Shown here piece by piece: positions 1 to 6,765 of a stretch of 8,872 nucleotides of DNA. The DNA lies in NCBI GenBank assembly GCA_000436255.1, contig HF990763.1, positions 1 to 8,872 on the forward strand. Direction: 5' to 3'. Numbering within the stretch: position 1 is the stretch's first letter; each line of letters starts with the position of its first letter. Below the pieces are notes generated by a model. The model was given only the letters and a program-made list of their open reading frames with translations. It was not told the DNA's origin and made no database searches. This DNA comes from Clostridium sp. CAG:1193. GTDB lineage: Bacteria; Bacillota_I; Bacilli_A; RF39; UBA660. A program made the translations under genes and the position numbers.

Positions 1-200
1 TCTATTTTTTGATATTTCCTTTAAAATATACAAAAAAAATTTAGAATTTACTAAAAGTCTTTTCAAGACTATTAATCTTTAGTAATAATTAAAAGTTGGC
101 ACTTCAATACCACCACTTTTATTTATGTATTACAACACATCTAATTATCTGTATGTAAATTTTTGCTAAAAAACTGAACTTATTTACTAAATTATAATTG
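1..200. other. Non-coding AT-rich stretch with two hairpins upstream of rnhC
   Basis: I find no credible gene here on either strand. Two inverted repeats stand out. The first has arms AGTCTT (56-61) and AAGACT (65-70) around a 3-nt loop, inside an outer pair ACTAAA (50-55) and TTTAGT (78-83). The second has AAAAG (91-95), TGG (97-99) and their complements CCA (113-115), CTTTT (116-120), with T96 bulged and a 13-nt loop. The second has the most G-C pairs and ends in TTTTATTT, so it could terminate a gene lying left of the window. It could also act on the other strand, where CTTTTAATT follows. No known riboswitch or RNA family was recognised. Confidence 0.4.
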
Positions 201-229
201 TTGTTATTTTAGGCAGAAAATGATAAAAT
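201..229 (+). promoter_or_regulatory. Predicted sigma-A-type promoter of rnhC
   Basis: The -35 element is TTGTTA (201-206), followed by a 17-nt spacer and a -10 element TAAAAT (224-229). TGA directly before the -10 gives the extended TGn form. The expected transcription start, about 7 nt past the -10, falls at about 236, the first base of the ribosome-binding site AGGTGA (236-241). That would give a leader of only about 11 nt before the ATG at 247. Read by eye, without scoring. Confidence 0.6.
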
Positions 230-246
230 ACTCATAGGTGATTTAA

Positions 247-1197
247 ATGAAAGCAAAACAACAAACATTTAGTTTTAAATTAAGTAAACCAACTATGGAT
301 GAAATGATTAAGTATTTTGAATATAAAAAGAGGGATAAAACTCCTCCATATGCTTTATTTCAAGCAGATGAAGAAGATACAGTAATTACTCTATATGAAT
401 CTGGAATGGCAGTATTTCAAGGGATAAGTGCTGATATAGATGCTAATATGTGGAAACAAAGGGAAAAAGCATTAACTGGTTCTTATCCAATTGAAAAAAG
501 TAAGAAAGAAAAAACTAAACCGGTTGATAATAAAGATTATTACTTTATAAGTTCAATTGGTAGTGATGAAGTTGGTACAGGTGATTATTTTGGTCCAATT
601 GTTGTTACAGCATCTTTTGTAGATAAAAAAGACATTTCTTTTCTAGAAGGACTTGGAGTACGTGATTCAAAGAAAATAGATGATACTAAAATTATGAAAA
701 TTGCACCTGTTCTTATTTCTAATATACCTCATAAAACTATTATTTTAAGTAATAAAGATTATAATAAAATGTATAAAAATGGTATGAATATGAATAGTAT
801 TAAAGCATTTTTACATAATAAAGTATTACATACACTTGTTAATGAAAAAAGTTATAAATATGACATGATTGTTATTGATGAATTTGTTAATGAGAAAAAG
901 TATTATGAATATTTATCTAATTCTAGTAATGTATTAAAGGGTGTTACTTTTACTCAAAAAGCTGAAGATAAATGTTTATCTGTAGGTGTTTCATCTATAA
1001 TAAGTAGATATGTATTTTTAAATGAAATGAGTAGATTAAGTAAAGAGGTAAATACTACTTTATTACTTGGTGCTTCTAGTGAAGTTGATAATGTTGCTAA
1101 AAGTATTATTGAAAAATATGGAATTGATAAATTAAGTGAAATAGCTAAAATGAATTTTAAAAATACTGATAAAGTATTAGAAAAAGACTTAGATTAA
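247..1197 (+). CDS. rnhC: Ribonuclease HIII
   Basis: This endonuclease cuts the RNA strand of RNA-DNA hybrids (primers, R-loops) in the cytoplasm. It has 316 residues, the usual size for RNase HIII. An N-terminal substrate-binding domain (about 1-85, TBP-like in this family) separates it from the shorter RNase HII. A lysine-rich linker (about 84-92) leads into the catalytic domain. The four acidic residues expected of the family appear as D107 and E108 (GSDEVGTGDYFGP, 105-117), D211 (VIDEF) and E240 (KAEDK), followed by SIISRY. DSKK (140-143) is also conserved. The start has an AGGTGA site 5 nt upstream and a promoter just before it. It is the only plus-strand gene and converges on the rhomboid gene, with 13 nt between their stop codons. 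Confidence 0.96.
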   Translation: MKAKQQTFSFKLSKPTMDEMIKYFEYKKRDKTPPYALFQADEEDTVITLYESGMAVFQGISADIDANMWKQREKALTGSYPIEKSKKEKTKPVDNKDYYFISSIGSDEVGTGDYFGPIVVTASFVDKKDISFLEGLGVRDSKKIDDTKIMKIAPVLISNIPHKTIILSNKDYNKMYKNGMNMNSIKAFLHNKVLHTLVNEKSYKYDMIVIDEFVNEKKYYEYLSNSSNVLKGVTFTQKAEDKCLSVGVSSIISRYVFLNEMSRLSKEVNTTLLLGASSEVDNVAKSIIEKYGIDKLSEIAKMNFKNTDKVLEKDLD

Positions 1198-1212
1198 ACT
1201 AAGTCCTTTTTT
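1181..1212. terminator. Bidirectional intrinsic terminator between rnhC and rhomboid gene
   Basis: The stem GACTTAG (1186-1192) pairs with CTAAGTC (1199-1205) around a 6-nt loop. On the plus strand it is followed by CTTTTTT (1206-1212). On the minus strand the A-run at 1181-1185 reads as TTTTT. One hairpin can therefore end both converging transcripts. The loop holds the rnhC stop codon (1195-1197), and the right-hand T-run reaches into the stop of the rhomboid gene (1211-1213). Confidence 0.8.
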
Positions 1213-2365
1213 ATCTAAAAAATATCATATATATTAAGAATGCTATAAATAATAATAATACTATAATGCCATTTGTTTTTTCACTTTTTCCTGATTTATA
1301 TTTAACACCTACTATCATAGATGCGATAAGTCCTCCAAATAATCCTCCTAAATGCGCGAAGTTATTTATATCACTAGAAATAAATCCAATAAATAAGTTT
1401 AACAATATAAGTGGTACTATTTGTTTTGTTATTGCATTATTTAGCATTGCTCTATAATAATATCCGAAATATAATAATGCTCCCATAAGACCAAATATAG
1501 CTCCACTAGCACCCGCTGATATTGTATTTTCACTAATAAATACTAGTGATACAAGTGATCCTACTAAAGCACTAATAAAATATATAAATAAATATTTTAA
1601 TTTTCCAAAATAACTTTCTATTTCACTACCAAGTATGTATAATGCATACATGTTACATATTAAATGTAAAAATCCTATATGTAAAAATGCACTAGTTATT
1701 AATCTATAGTACTCATGATAATTAACTACTGATACTTTATCAAGCGCTCCAAAGCTATATAAAGTACGTATATCTTCACTACCATGTCCAAATATATACA
1801 TACTTATAAATACTAATACATTAATAATAATTAATGTATAAGTTATATAAGGTGTTTTTTCTTTGAAAACTTCTTCACTTTCTTGCATATCTTTCATATT
1901 CTTTCTATTAATATCTTCAGTTATTTTACTAAATAACTCAACACCCTCTTCACTATAATTTAATTTATCTTTTAAATCAGGAAAACTTTCTAAAACTAAA
2001 TTAGAATTTTTAACATCTTCTTCATTTACTACTTTTATACAATCTATATTTTTACCTTCTTTTAAATCTACATTATCACCTAAATCTAGGAAAAATGATA
2101 ATGCGTTTAAACTAAATGAAAATGTTTTAAATTTAATTTTATCCATAATTCTTTTTGTTTTAAACATATCAAAATCAAACTGTTCATTATTATGTATATA
2201 CCCTGTATTAATTCTTATTATATTATAAGGCCCTTCCATATTTTCAAGCCATATTTCATTATTAACACCTCTTAATATTATCGGATTATACCCTTTTATA
2301 GTTATAAAATAATGAAGTAATTTCATAACAAGTAAATCTTTATCATTAAAAGTTATTTGATTCAT
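1211..2365 (-). CDS. Rhomboid family intramembrane serine protease with N-terminal cytosolic domain
   Basis: A rhomboid protease cuts membrane proteins within or near the bilayer using a Ser-His dyad. The nucleophile is S287 in the G-A-S-G motif (285-288) and the histidine is H338 in NNFAHLGG. The HLICNMYAL stretch (234-242) matches the conserved His/Asn segment that lines the rhomboid oxyanion pocket. The membrane core runs from about residue 174 to 355, and a further hydrophobic helix (365-382) sits at the C-terminus, giving a 6+1 arrangement. The first 170 or so residues are soluble and charged and match no domain I recognise. The general plan, an N-terminal domain plus rhomboid, recalls the Bacillus YqgP/GluP group, but without a visible C-terminal TPR region. 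The start overlaps the rluD stop (ATGA), with AAGGTGA upstream. It is last in the lspA-rluD-rhomboid unit. Confidence 0.95.
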   Translation of the reverse strand: MNQITFNDKDLLVMKLLHYFITIKGYNPIILRGVNNEIWLENMEGPYNIIRINTGYIHNNEQFDFDMFKTKRIMDKIKFKTFSFSLNALSFFLDLGDNVDLKEGKNIDCIKVVNEEDVKNSNLVLESFPDLKDKLNYSEEGVELFSKITEDINRKNMKDMQESEEVFKEKTPYITYTLIIINVLVFISMYIFGHGSEDIRTLYSFGALDKVSVVNYHEYYRLITSAFLHIGFLHLICNMYALYILGSEIESYFGKLKYLFIYFISALVGSLVSLVFISENTISAGASGAIFGLMGALLYFGYYYRAMLNNAITKQIVPLILLNLFIGFISSDINNFAHLGGLFGGLIASMIVGVKYKSGKSEKTNGIIVLLLFIAFLIYMIFFR

Positions 2366-3261
2366 AGTTCACCTTCTTTATACTTGTTTAATATCTCATA
2401 AAATTCTTTTGGAGCATCCTTACTAAATTCTAAATATTCATGTGTTATAGGATGTGTAAATCCAATTGTTTTTGCATGTAGCATTTGTCCAAAATCATTA
2501 ATTGTTTTCTTTTTACCATAAACAGGGTCATTAATTACAGGGTGCCCAATATAAGCCATATGTACTCTTATTTGATGAGTTCTTCCTGTTTCTAGTGTAC
2601 ATTCAATTAATGTTGCATCTTTATATCTTTCAAGAACTTTAAAATGTGTAATTGCATCTTTACTATTTATATCTGTAACAGCCATTTTCTTTCTATCAAA
2701 TGGACTTCTTCCAATAGGTGCATCAATTGTTCCTGTTTCATGATTAATAACACCACTTACAAGTGCAATATATTTTCTATTAACTTTTCTTTTACTTAAT
2801 TCTTCACTTAAAAAAGCGTGTACATCATCGTTTTTAGCTACTAATAAAAGTCCACTTGTATATGCATCTATTCTATGAACTATACCTGGTCTTACATCAT
2901 TATTACTTAAATTAGTGTGATACATTAAAGCGTTTACTAATGTATGTGAATAATGTCCTAAAGCAGGATGCACTACCATACCACTAGGTTTATTTACAAC
3001 AAGTAAGTAATCATCTTCATAAACAATATCAAGTGGTATATTTTCAGGTAATATTTCCTCATTATTATTAATATCTTCATTAACTTTAATTATATCATCA
3101 CATCTTACTATATAACTATTTTTAATGCTTTTATCATTAACTAAAATAAGATTATCTGAAATTAATCTTTGAATCTTACTTCTACTTATATTTAATATAT
3201 CAATTAAATATTTATCTATTCTTATATCACTTAACTCATTATCTACTGTTATTACTTTCAT
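2362..3261 (-). CDS. rluD: RluD/RluA-family 23S rRNA pseudouridine synthase
   Basis: It isomerises specific uridines in RNA to pseudouridine. By similarity this is the large-subunit rRNA type (RluD, called YlyB in Bacillus), but substrate choice within the RluA/C/D group cannot be fixed from sequence alone. An S4-like RNA-binding domain occupies about residues 12-60, and the synthase domain about 75-290. The active-site motif HRIDAYTSGLLLVAK (129-143) carries catalytic D132. ETGRTHQIRVH (224-234) is the other hallmark. Its 299 residues are a normal length. The start overlaps the 3' end of lspA by 23 nt with a GAGGG site inside lspA, and its TGA stop overlaps the next ATG, so translation is probably coupled. 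The lspA-rluD order is widespread in Bacillota. This is the one gene here ending in TGA. Confidence 0.93.
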   Translation of the reverse strand: MKVITVDNELSDIRIDKYLIDILNISRSKIQRLISDNLILVNDKSIKNSYIVRCDDIIKVNEDINNNEEILPENIPLDIVYEDDYLLVVNKPSGMVVHPALGHYSHTLVNALMYHTNLSNNDVRPGIVHRIDAYTSGLLLVAKNDDVHAFLSEELSKRKVNRKYIALVSGVINHETGTIDAPIGRSPFDRKKMAVTDINSKDAITHFKVLERYKDATLIECTLETGRTHQIRVHMAYIGHPVINDPVYGKKKTINDFGQMLHAKTIGFTHPITHEYLEFSKDAPKEFYEILNKYKEGEL

Positions 3262-3715
3262 AATTATTTCCCTCTTTAATTAATACACAAATTATTATTA
3301 TTGCCCCGATTACTATACAAGAATCTGCAAAATTAAATACAGGTGCATTATATCCAAACAAATAAAAATCCAAATAATCTATTACACTACCATATAAAAT
3401 TCTATCCACTAAATTACCAAGTATTCCACCAATTACTAATGAATAACTAACAACATCTAATTTAGTTATCTTTTTATCCATAATAATAAGTTTTATCATA
3501 AACATAAGTGCAATTATACCAATTGCTATTAAAAGCCATCTATTGCCTCTTAAAATAGAAAAAGCAGCACCATCATTTTTAACAAATGTTATATAGAAAA
3601 AATTAGGTATTAATTTAATGCTTTTGTAAAGTTCTAAATTATGTATTACAAAATATTTAATTAACTGATCTATAAACATTAATAATGTACTTAATATTAA
3701 TATAAATTTTTTCAT
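3239..3715 (-). CDS. lspA: Lipoprotein signal peptidase (signal peptidase II)
   Basis: This membrane aspartyl protease removes signal peptides from prolipoproteins after diacylglyceryl transfer to the lipobox cysteine. It has 158 residues and four hydrophobic segments, about 4-24, 60-78, 89-105 and 131-147. Family motifs are in order: DQLIK (16-20), NDGAAFS (47-53), GGILGNLVDR (96-105), then the two catalytic aspartates, D113 in GSVIDYLDF and D131 in FNFADS. The hydrophilic tail (about 148-158) is encoded partly in the overlap with rluD. The AGGTGA site lies 4 nt before the ATG. It is first gene of its unit, with a promoter directly upstream. Its presence implies the cell makes lipoproteins, although none is visible in this window. 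Confidence 0.97.
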   Translation of the reverse strand: MKKFILILSTLLMFIDQLIKYFVIHNLELYKSIKLIPNFFYITFVKNDGAAFSILRGNRWLLIAIGIIALMFMIKLIIMDKKITKLDVVSYSLVIGGILGNLVDRILYGSVIDYLDFYLFGYNAPVFNFADSCIVIGAIIIICVLIKEGNNYESNNSR

Positions 3716-3730
3716 AAAATCACCTACCTA

Positions 3731-3759
3731 ATTATATCATAAAATAAAAACTATGAAAA
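3731..3759 (-). promoter_or_regulatory. Predicted promoter of the lspA-rluD-rhomboid unit
   Basis: On the minus strand there is a perfect TATAAT (3731-3736) with an extended TGA before it. The -35 is weak, TTTTCA (3754-3759), at 17-nt spacing. The -35 lies inside the hairpin that ends the orf208 transcript, so the two signals overlap physically. The -10 is only 5 nt from the AGGTGA site of lspA (3720-3725), so the predicted start of transcription sits at or within the ribosome-binding site. Confidence 0.5.
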
Positions 3760-3770
3760 TATCATAGTTT
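3741..3770 (-). terminator. Intrinsic terminator after orf208
   Basis: On the minus strand, AAACTATGA (3762-3770) pairs with TCATAGTTT (3748-3756) around a 5-nt loop and is followed by TTTTTATTTT-like sequence down to about 3741. The stem is a perfect 9 bp but has only two G-C pairs, so it may be leaky. The first stem bases overlap the TAA stop of orf208 (3769-3771). Any readthrough would enter lspA. Confidence 0.6.
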
Positions 3771-4395
3771 ACTTCTTATTATTATCTTCACCCTTATTAG
3801 GTGTAGTATTATCTTTTTCTTCTTTAATATTTACATCAAAGTCTTTTACTTCACCAAGAGCATCTACTTCGTATGTAATATTTAAATCATTATATAATAC
3901 GTTTAATGTATTATTATTTATAATGCATATCTTATAATTTTCTTCATCATTAATTATACATTTATCACTAACTTTATTTGAAGAGTTTAAGCTCATACTA
4001 TCAACATAACTTAAAAATAAGAATTTATCATCTATACCATTAAGTATATTTCCATCATACTTTACAAACGCACTTCCACTAGATACATATATTTTTGTGT
4101 AATATATATAATAACTTGTAATAATACCTTTTTCAGTTTTATCAATAAAATACTTATCCCCATATTTTTTAATATCTAGAATAATTATTTCATTATCTTT
4201 ACTTATTTTTACATTATATTGATATTTATCATTATCACCTATTAAATTAACACATGTATTTTTATTAGTATCATTTTTTTCTTTATTTTCTTTATTACTA
4301 ATAGAATTAACAAATAATAATACTATTAAAACAATCATGCTTAAGAAAAAATATATTGCTATTTTCTTATTATTAAACTCTTCATTTTTTTTCAT
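3769..4395 (-). CDS. Hypothetical single-pass membrane-anchored protein (orf208)
   Basis: I do not recognise this 208-residue protein. The N-terminus is basic and polar (1-11), followed by one hydrophobic helix (about 12-30), then a hydrophilic, Asn/Lys/Asp-rich body. This is the layout of a signal anchor with the body outside the cell. No cysteine follows the helix closely, so it is not a typical lipoprotein. Three cysteines (C48, C146, C157) all lie on the presumed outer side. The region about 55-180 alternates short hydrophobic and charged stretches like a beta-rich fold. The tail (from about 190) is low-complexity and charged. It starts 8 nt after fmt, with AGAGG upstream, and is last in the cdsA unit. 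Sequence gives no function. Being in a unit with CdsA and RseP suggests, weakly, a cell-envelope link. Confidence 0.8.
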   Translation of the reverse strand: MKKNEEFNNKKIAIYFFLSMIVLIVLLFVNSISNKENKEKNDTNKNTCVNLIGDNDKYQYNVKISKDNEIIILDIKKYGDKYFIDKTEKGIITSYYIYYTKIYVSSGSAFVKYDGNILNGIDDKFLFLSYVDSMSLNSSNKVSDKCIINDEENYKICIINNNTLNVLYNDLNITYEVDALGEVKDFDVNIKEEKDNTTPNKGEDNNKK

Positions 4396-4403
4396 ATATA
4401 CCT

Positions 4404-5342
4404 CTACTCAAAAACTCTACCAATTAATAATTCTTTATTTACTACACCATTTAAAAATTCAGTTGCAGTCATTTTTCTTTTTCCTTCAAGTTGTAATTCT
4501 GTAATAATTATTTCTCCATTACCTGTTTTAATACCTATACCATCTGGATATAAATATATTACTTGACCAGTTATAATCTCCTCATTAGTATAATGAGTAC
4601 CCTCTTTAGCATTCCACATCTTAACTCTTCTTCCTTCTAATAAAGAATAAGCTCCTGGGAAAGGATTAAGCCCTCTTATTTGATTTATAATTTGTCTTGT
4701 ATTTTTAGAATAATCTATTTTTTCTTCTTCAGGTTTTATATTAAAACCATAAGTAACATCATCTTCATTTTGTTTTATAGGGTTGATATTTCCTGAAATG
4801 ATATTAGGTAATGTTTTTAACATTAAATCACGTCCTAATACACTTAACTTATCATGAAGTGTACCTACATTATCACTTTCTAATATTGGAATACTTTCTT
4901 GTGCGATTATACTTCCAGCATCCATTTTCATAACCATATACATAATAGTTATACCTGTTTTATCATATCCATCAATTATTGCATGATGTATAGGTGCACC
5001 ACCTCTTAATTTTGGAAGTAATGATGCATGTATATTAATACATCCATACTTTGGATAATCTAGCATTTCTTTAGGTATTATTTGACCATATGCACATGTA
5101 ATTATTATATCTGGCTTTACATCTAATATCTCTTTATAGTCCTCTTTTATATTTGCAGGTTGAAATACCCCAATATTATGTGAAAGTGCAAAATCTTTTA
5201 TCGGAGAATATTTTACTTCTCCTCTACTTCCCGGTTTATCAGGTTGACAAACAACTCCTACTACATCATAAGAATTATAAAGTGCCTCTAAAGTAGGAAG
5301 ACCAAAAGCAGGAGTTCCCATATATACTATTCTTAAATTCAT
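4404..5342 (-). CDS. fmt: Methionyl-tRNA formyltransferase
   Basis: It transfers a formyl group from 10-formyl-tetrahydrofolate to Met on initiator tRNA, preparing it for translation initiation. The N-terminal formyltransferase domain (about 1-190) has VYMGTPAFG at its start, the signature NIHASLLPKLRGGAPIHHA (103-121) with catalytic N103 and H105, and D141 in MDAGS. The C-terminal OB-like tRNA-binding domain (about 205-310) includes RGLNPFPGA. Its 312 residues are close to the family norm. I chose the ATG at 5342, giving MNLRIVYMGTP, over an in-frame ATG at 5360. The former has AGGTGA 4 nt upstream, and the latter lies inside orf116 with no ribosome-binding site. No deformylase gene (def), its common partner, is adjacent. 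Confidence 0.97.
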   Translation of the reverse strand: MNLRIVYMGTPAFGLPTLEALYNSYDVVGVVCQPDKPGSRGEVKYSPIKDFALSHNIGVFQPANIKEDYKEILDVKPDIIITCAYGQIIPKEMLDYPKYGCINIHASLLPKLRGGAPIHHAIIDGYDKTGITIMYMVMKMDAGSIIAQESIPILESDNVGTLHDKLSVLGRDLMLKTLPNIISGNINPIKQNEDDVTYGFNIKPEEEKIDYSKNTRQIINQIRGLNPFPGAYSLLEGRRVKMWNAKEGTHYTNEEIITGQVIYLYPDGIGIKTGNGEIIITELQLEGKRKMTATEFLNGVVNKELLIGRVFE

Positions 5343-5346
5343 AATA

Positions 5347-5352
5347 TCACCT
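5347..5352 (-). promoter_or_regulatory. Ribosome-binding site that fixes the fmt start
   Basis: AGGTGA on the minus strand lies 4 nt before the ATG at 5342 and overlaps the TAG stop of orf116 (5351-5353). The same hexamer precedes rnhC, lspA, cdsA and the rhomboid gene. It is complementary to TCACCT in the usual 3' end of bacterial 16S rRNA. Confidence 0.8.
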
Positions 5353-5701
5353 ATATCCATCTTGTATTTATAACTACTGAATTTTTATTATTATCATATT
5401 CATCACTTACCAAAGATGCATGCTCTAAAACAGTGTTATAAACCTCATCACTACTATTTACAAAAGAACTATAATCAATTGTTCCTTTTAACATCTTAGA
5501 AAAATTATAATCTTCAATATACTTTCTCATTACATAATCAAACTTACTAAGACGCATTAACTCTTCATTTGAAGTTCCAGTTTCTTCTACACACTTTTTA
5601 TAAAAAGATACTAACTTTTTACTAAATAAATCATCCTCTAAAAACTCACATTTAGTAATTATATTGTAATTTCTACATGCTTTTTTTATTTTTTCATTCA
5701 T
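5351..5701 (-). CDS. Hypothetical small soluble protein (orf116)
   Basis: I do not recognise this 116-residue protein. It has no membrane segment or signal peptide. It looks mostly helical, with many Lys/Glu/Asp/Tyr residues, and has three cysteines (C9, C18, C37) that do not form an obvious metal-binding motif. The C-terminal part (from about 100) looks disordered until a hydrophobic VVINTRWI end. It starts 11 nt after the rseP TAG behind a G-rich AGGGGATGA stretch. Its stop overlaps the fmt ribosome-binding site. Tight packing between two housekeeping genes, with no better-supported alternative frame, argues that it is a real gene. No function can be inferred beyond co-expression. Confidence 0.75.
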   Translation of the reverse strand: MNEKIKKACRNYNIITKCEFLEDDLFSKKLVSFYKKCVEETGTSNEELMRLSKFDYVMRKYIEDYNFSKMLKGTIDYSSFVNSSDEVYNTVLEHASLVSDEYDNNKNSVVINTRWI

Positions 5702-5712
5702 AATATCATCCC

Positions 5713-6756
5713 CTAAAATAATTTAATTATATCTTGTATTGTAATAATTACTACAAGTAGCATCAAAAGTATAAATCCAATCGAATGAATTGTATTTTCT
5801 ACTTTTTGATCTACTGGTTTCTTTCTAATTTTTTCTATAATTATAAATAATGCTCTTCCACCATCAAATGCAGGGAAAGGTATTAAATTAACAAACCCAA
5901 CATTTATAGATATAAATGCACATAAATAAATTACATTTTCAAAACCCATTTTTGATTGTTCACCAATTACATTATATATTCCAACTGGTCCAGATAAACT
6001 ATTAATTCCAAGTTTACCAACAATTAAATTACCTATTACATTAACCATTGATCTATAAATAGATGCGAACTTAACAAACGAATACTTAATTGCTTTAAAG
6101 AACCCTTTATTTATACTATTATCAAATGATATTCCATATACATAAGATTCAGTTTTATCTTCATTAATTATCTTTGTAGGCCTTACAGTAACTTCTTTAA
6201 TCACACCATCACTACTTTTTAATGTAAACTTAATTGGATCTCCATCTTTTGTAAGTTCAAATCTAAGTAAAGCATCATCAATAGTTTTTACTTTCTTACC
6301 ATTTATTTTTAATACTAAATCCCCACTTCTTACATTTACCTTATATGCATTATATTTTTCATCAGCATCCTTAATATATGGTTTGGTTTCGGGACTTCCA
6401 TATATCAAAGCCATTAAAAACAATAATACTATTCCTAATATAAAATTATTTAAAGCACCTGCAATAACAATCTTAAATCTTTGCCATGTTGTTTTAGATT
6501 GCATTCTTTTATTCTTAGGAACATCCTCATCAACCTCTACTTCTTCTCCTGCCATTTGTACAAATCCACCAATAGGTAGTAACCTTAACGAATAAGTTGT
6601 TTCATCATTCTTTCTTTTAAATGAATATAATTTAGGACCCATTCCAAGTGAAAATTCATAACAATAAACACCTGCTTTTTTAGCTTGAATAAAATGTCCA
6701 AGTTCATGAATAAATACTATTAAACCTAGTATTAATATAAAATAAATTAATGTCAT
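5713..6756 (-). CDS. rseP: Site-2 family intramembrane zinc metalloprotease (RseP/RasP)
   Basis: A membrane-embedded zinc protease that cleaves anti-sigma factors and/or leftover signal peptides inside the membrane. Zinc ligands and catalytic Glu are in HELGH (17-21). The third ligand is D298 in NLIPFPAFDGG (290-300), where Phe stands in the usual Leu position of LDG. A PDZ domain spans about 125-195 (VRSGDLVLKING). SGPVGI (255-260) is a further family motif. Membrane helices lie near 1-20, 95-118, 275-293 and 325-345. Its 347 residues are slightly short for the family but complete. GGAGG precedes the ATG, 9 nt after the cdsA stop. The cdsA-rseP pairing is classic, but dxr, often between them, is absent here. 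No anti-sigma gene is visible. Confidence 0.96.
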   Translation of the reverse strand: MTLIYFILILGLIVFIHELGHFIQAKKAGVYCYEFSLGMGPKLYSFKRKNDETTYSLRLLPIGGFVQMAGEEVEVDEDVPKNKRMQSKTTWQRFKIVIAGALNNFILGIVLLFLMALIYGSPETKPYIKDADEKYNAYKVNVRSGDLVLKINGKKVKTIDDALLRFELTKDGDPIKFTLKSSDGVIKEVTVRPTKIINEDKTESYVYGISFDNSINKGFFKAIKYSFVKFASIYRSMVNVIGNLIVGKLGINSLSGPVGIYNVIGEQSKMGFENVIYLCAFISINVGFVNLIPFPAFDGGRALFIIIEKIRKKPVDQKVENTIHSIGFILLMLLVVIITIQDIIKLF

Positions 6757-6765
6757 TATTCCTCC

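Noticed and set aside
1266..1457. 63-codon open frame on the plus strand
   Set aside because: It lies antisense inside the rhomboid gene, which has clear catalytic motifs. It has no ribosome-binding site or family resemblance.
2362..2364. TGA at the rluD end as a Trp codon (mycoplasma code)
   Set aside because: It coincides with a normal RluD C-terminus and an ATGA overlap with the next gene. Trp is TGG in the genes I checked.
3769..4395. orf208 as a lipoprotein substrate of LspA
   Set aside because: The hydrophobic helix ends in VNSISNKEN with no cysteine nearby. The first Cys is residue 48, too far from the helix for a lipobox.
5343..5360. Longer fmt start at 5360 (MDIGDIM...)
   Set aside because: The extra six codons span the AGGTGA ribosome-binding site of the ATG at 5342 and lack such a site of their own. 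Fmt proteins begin close to the VYMGTP motif.
6383..6595. 70-codon open frame on the plus strand
   Set aside because: Antisense shadow of rseP, low-complexity Ser/Thr-rich product, no supporting signals.
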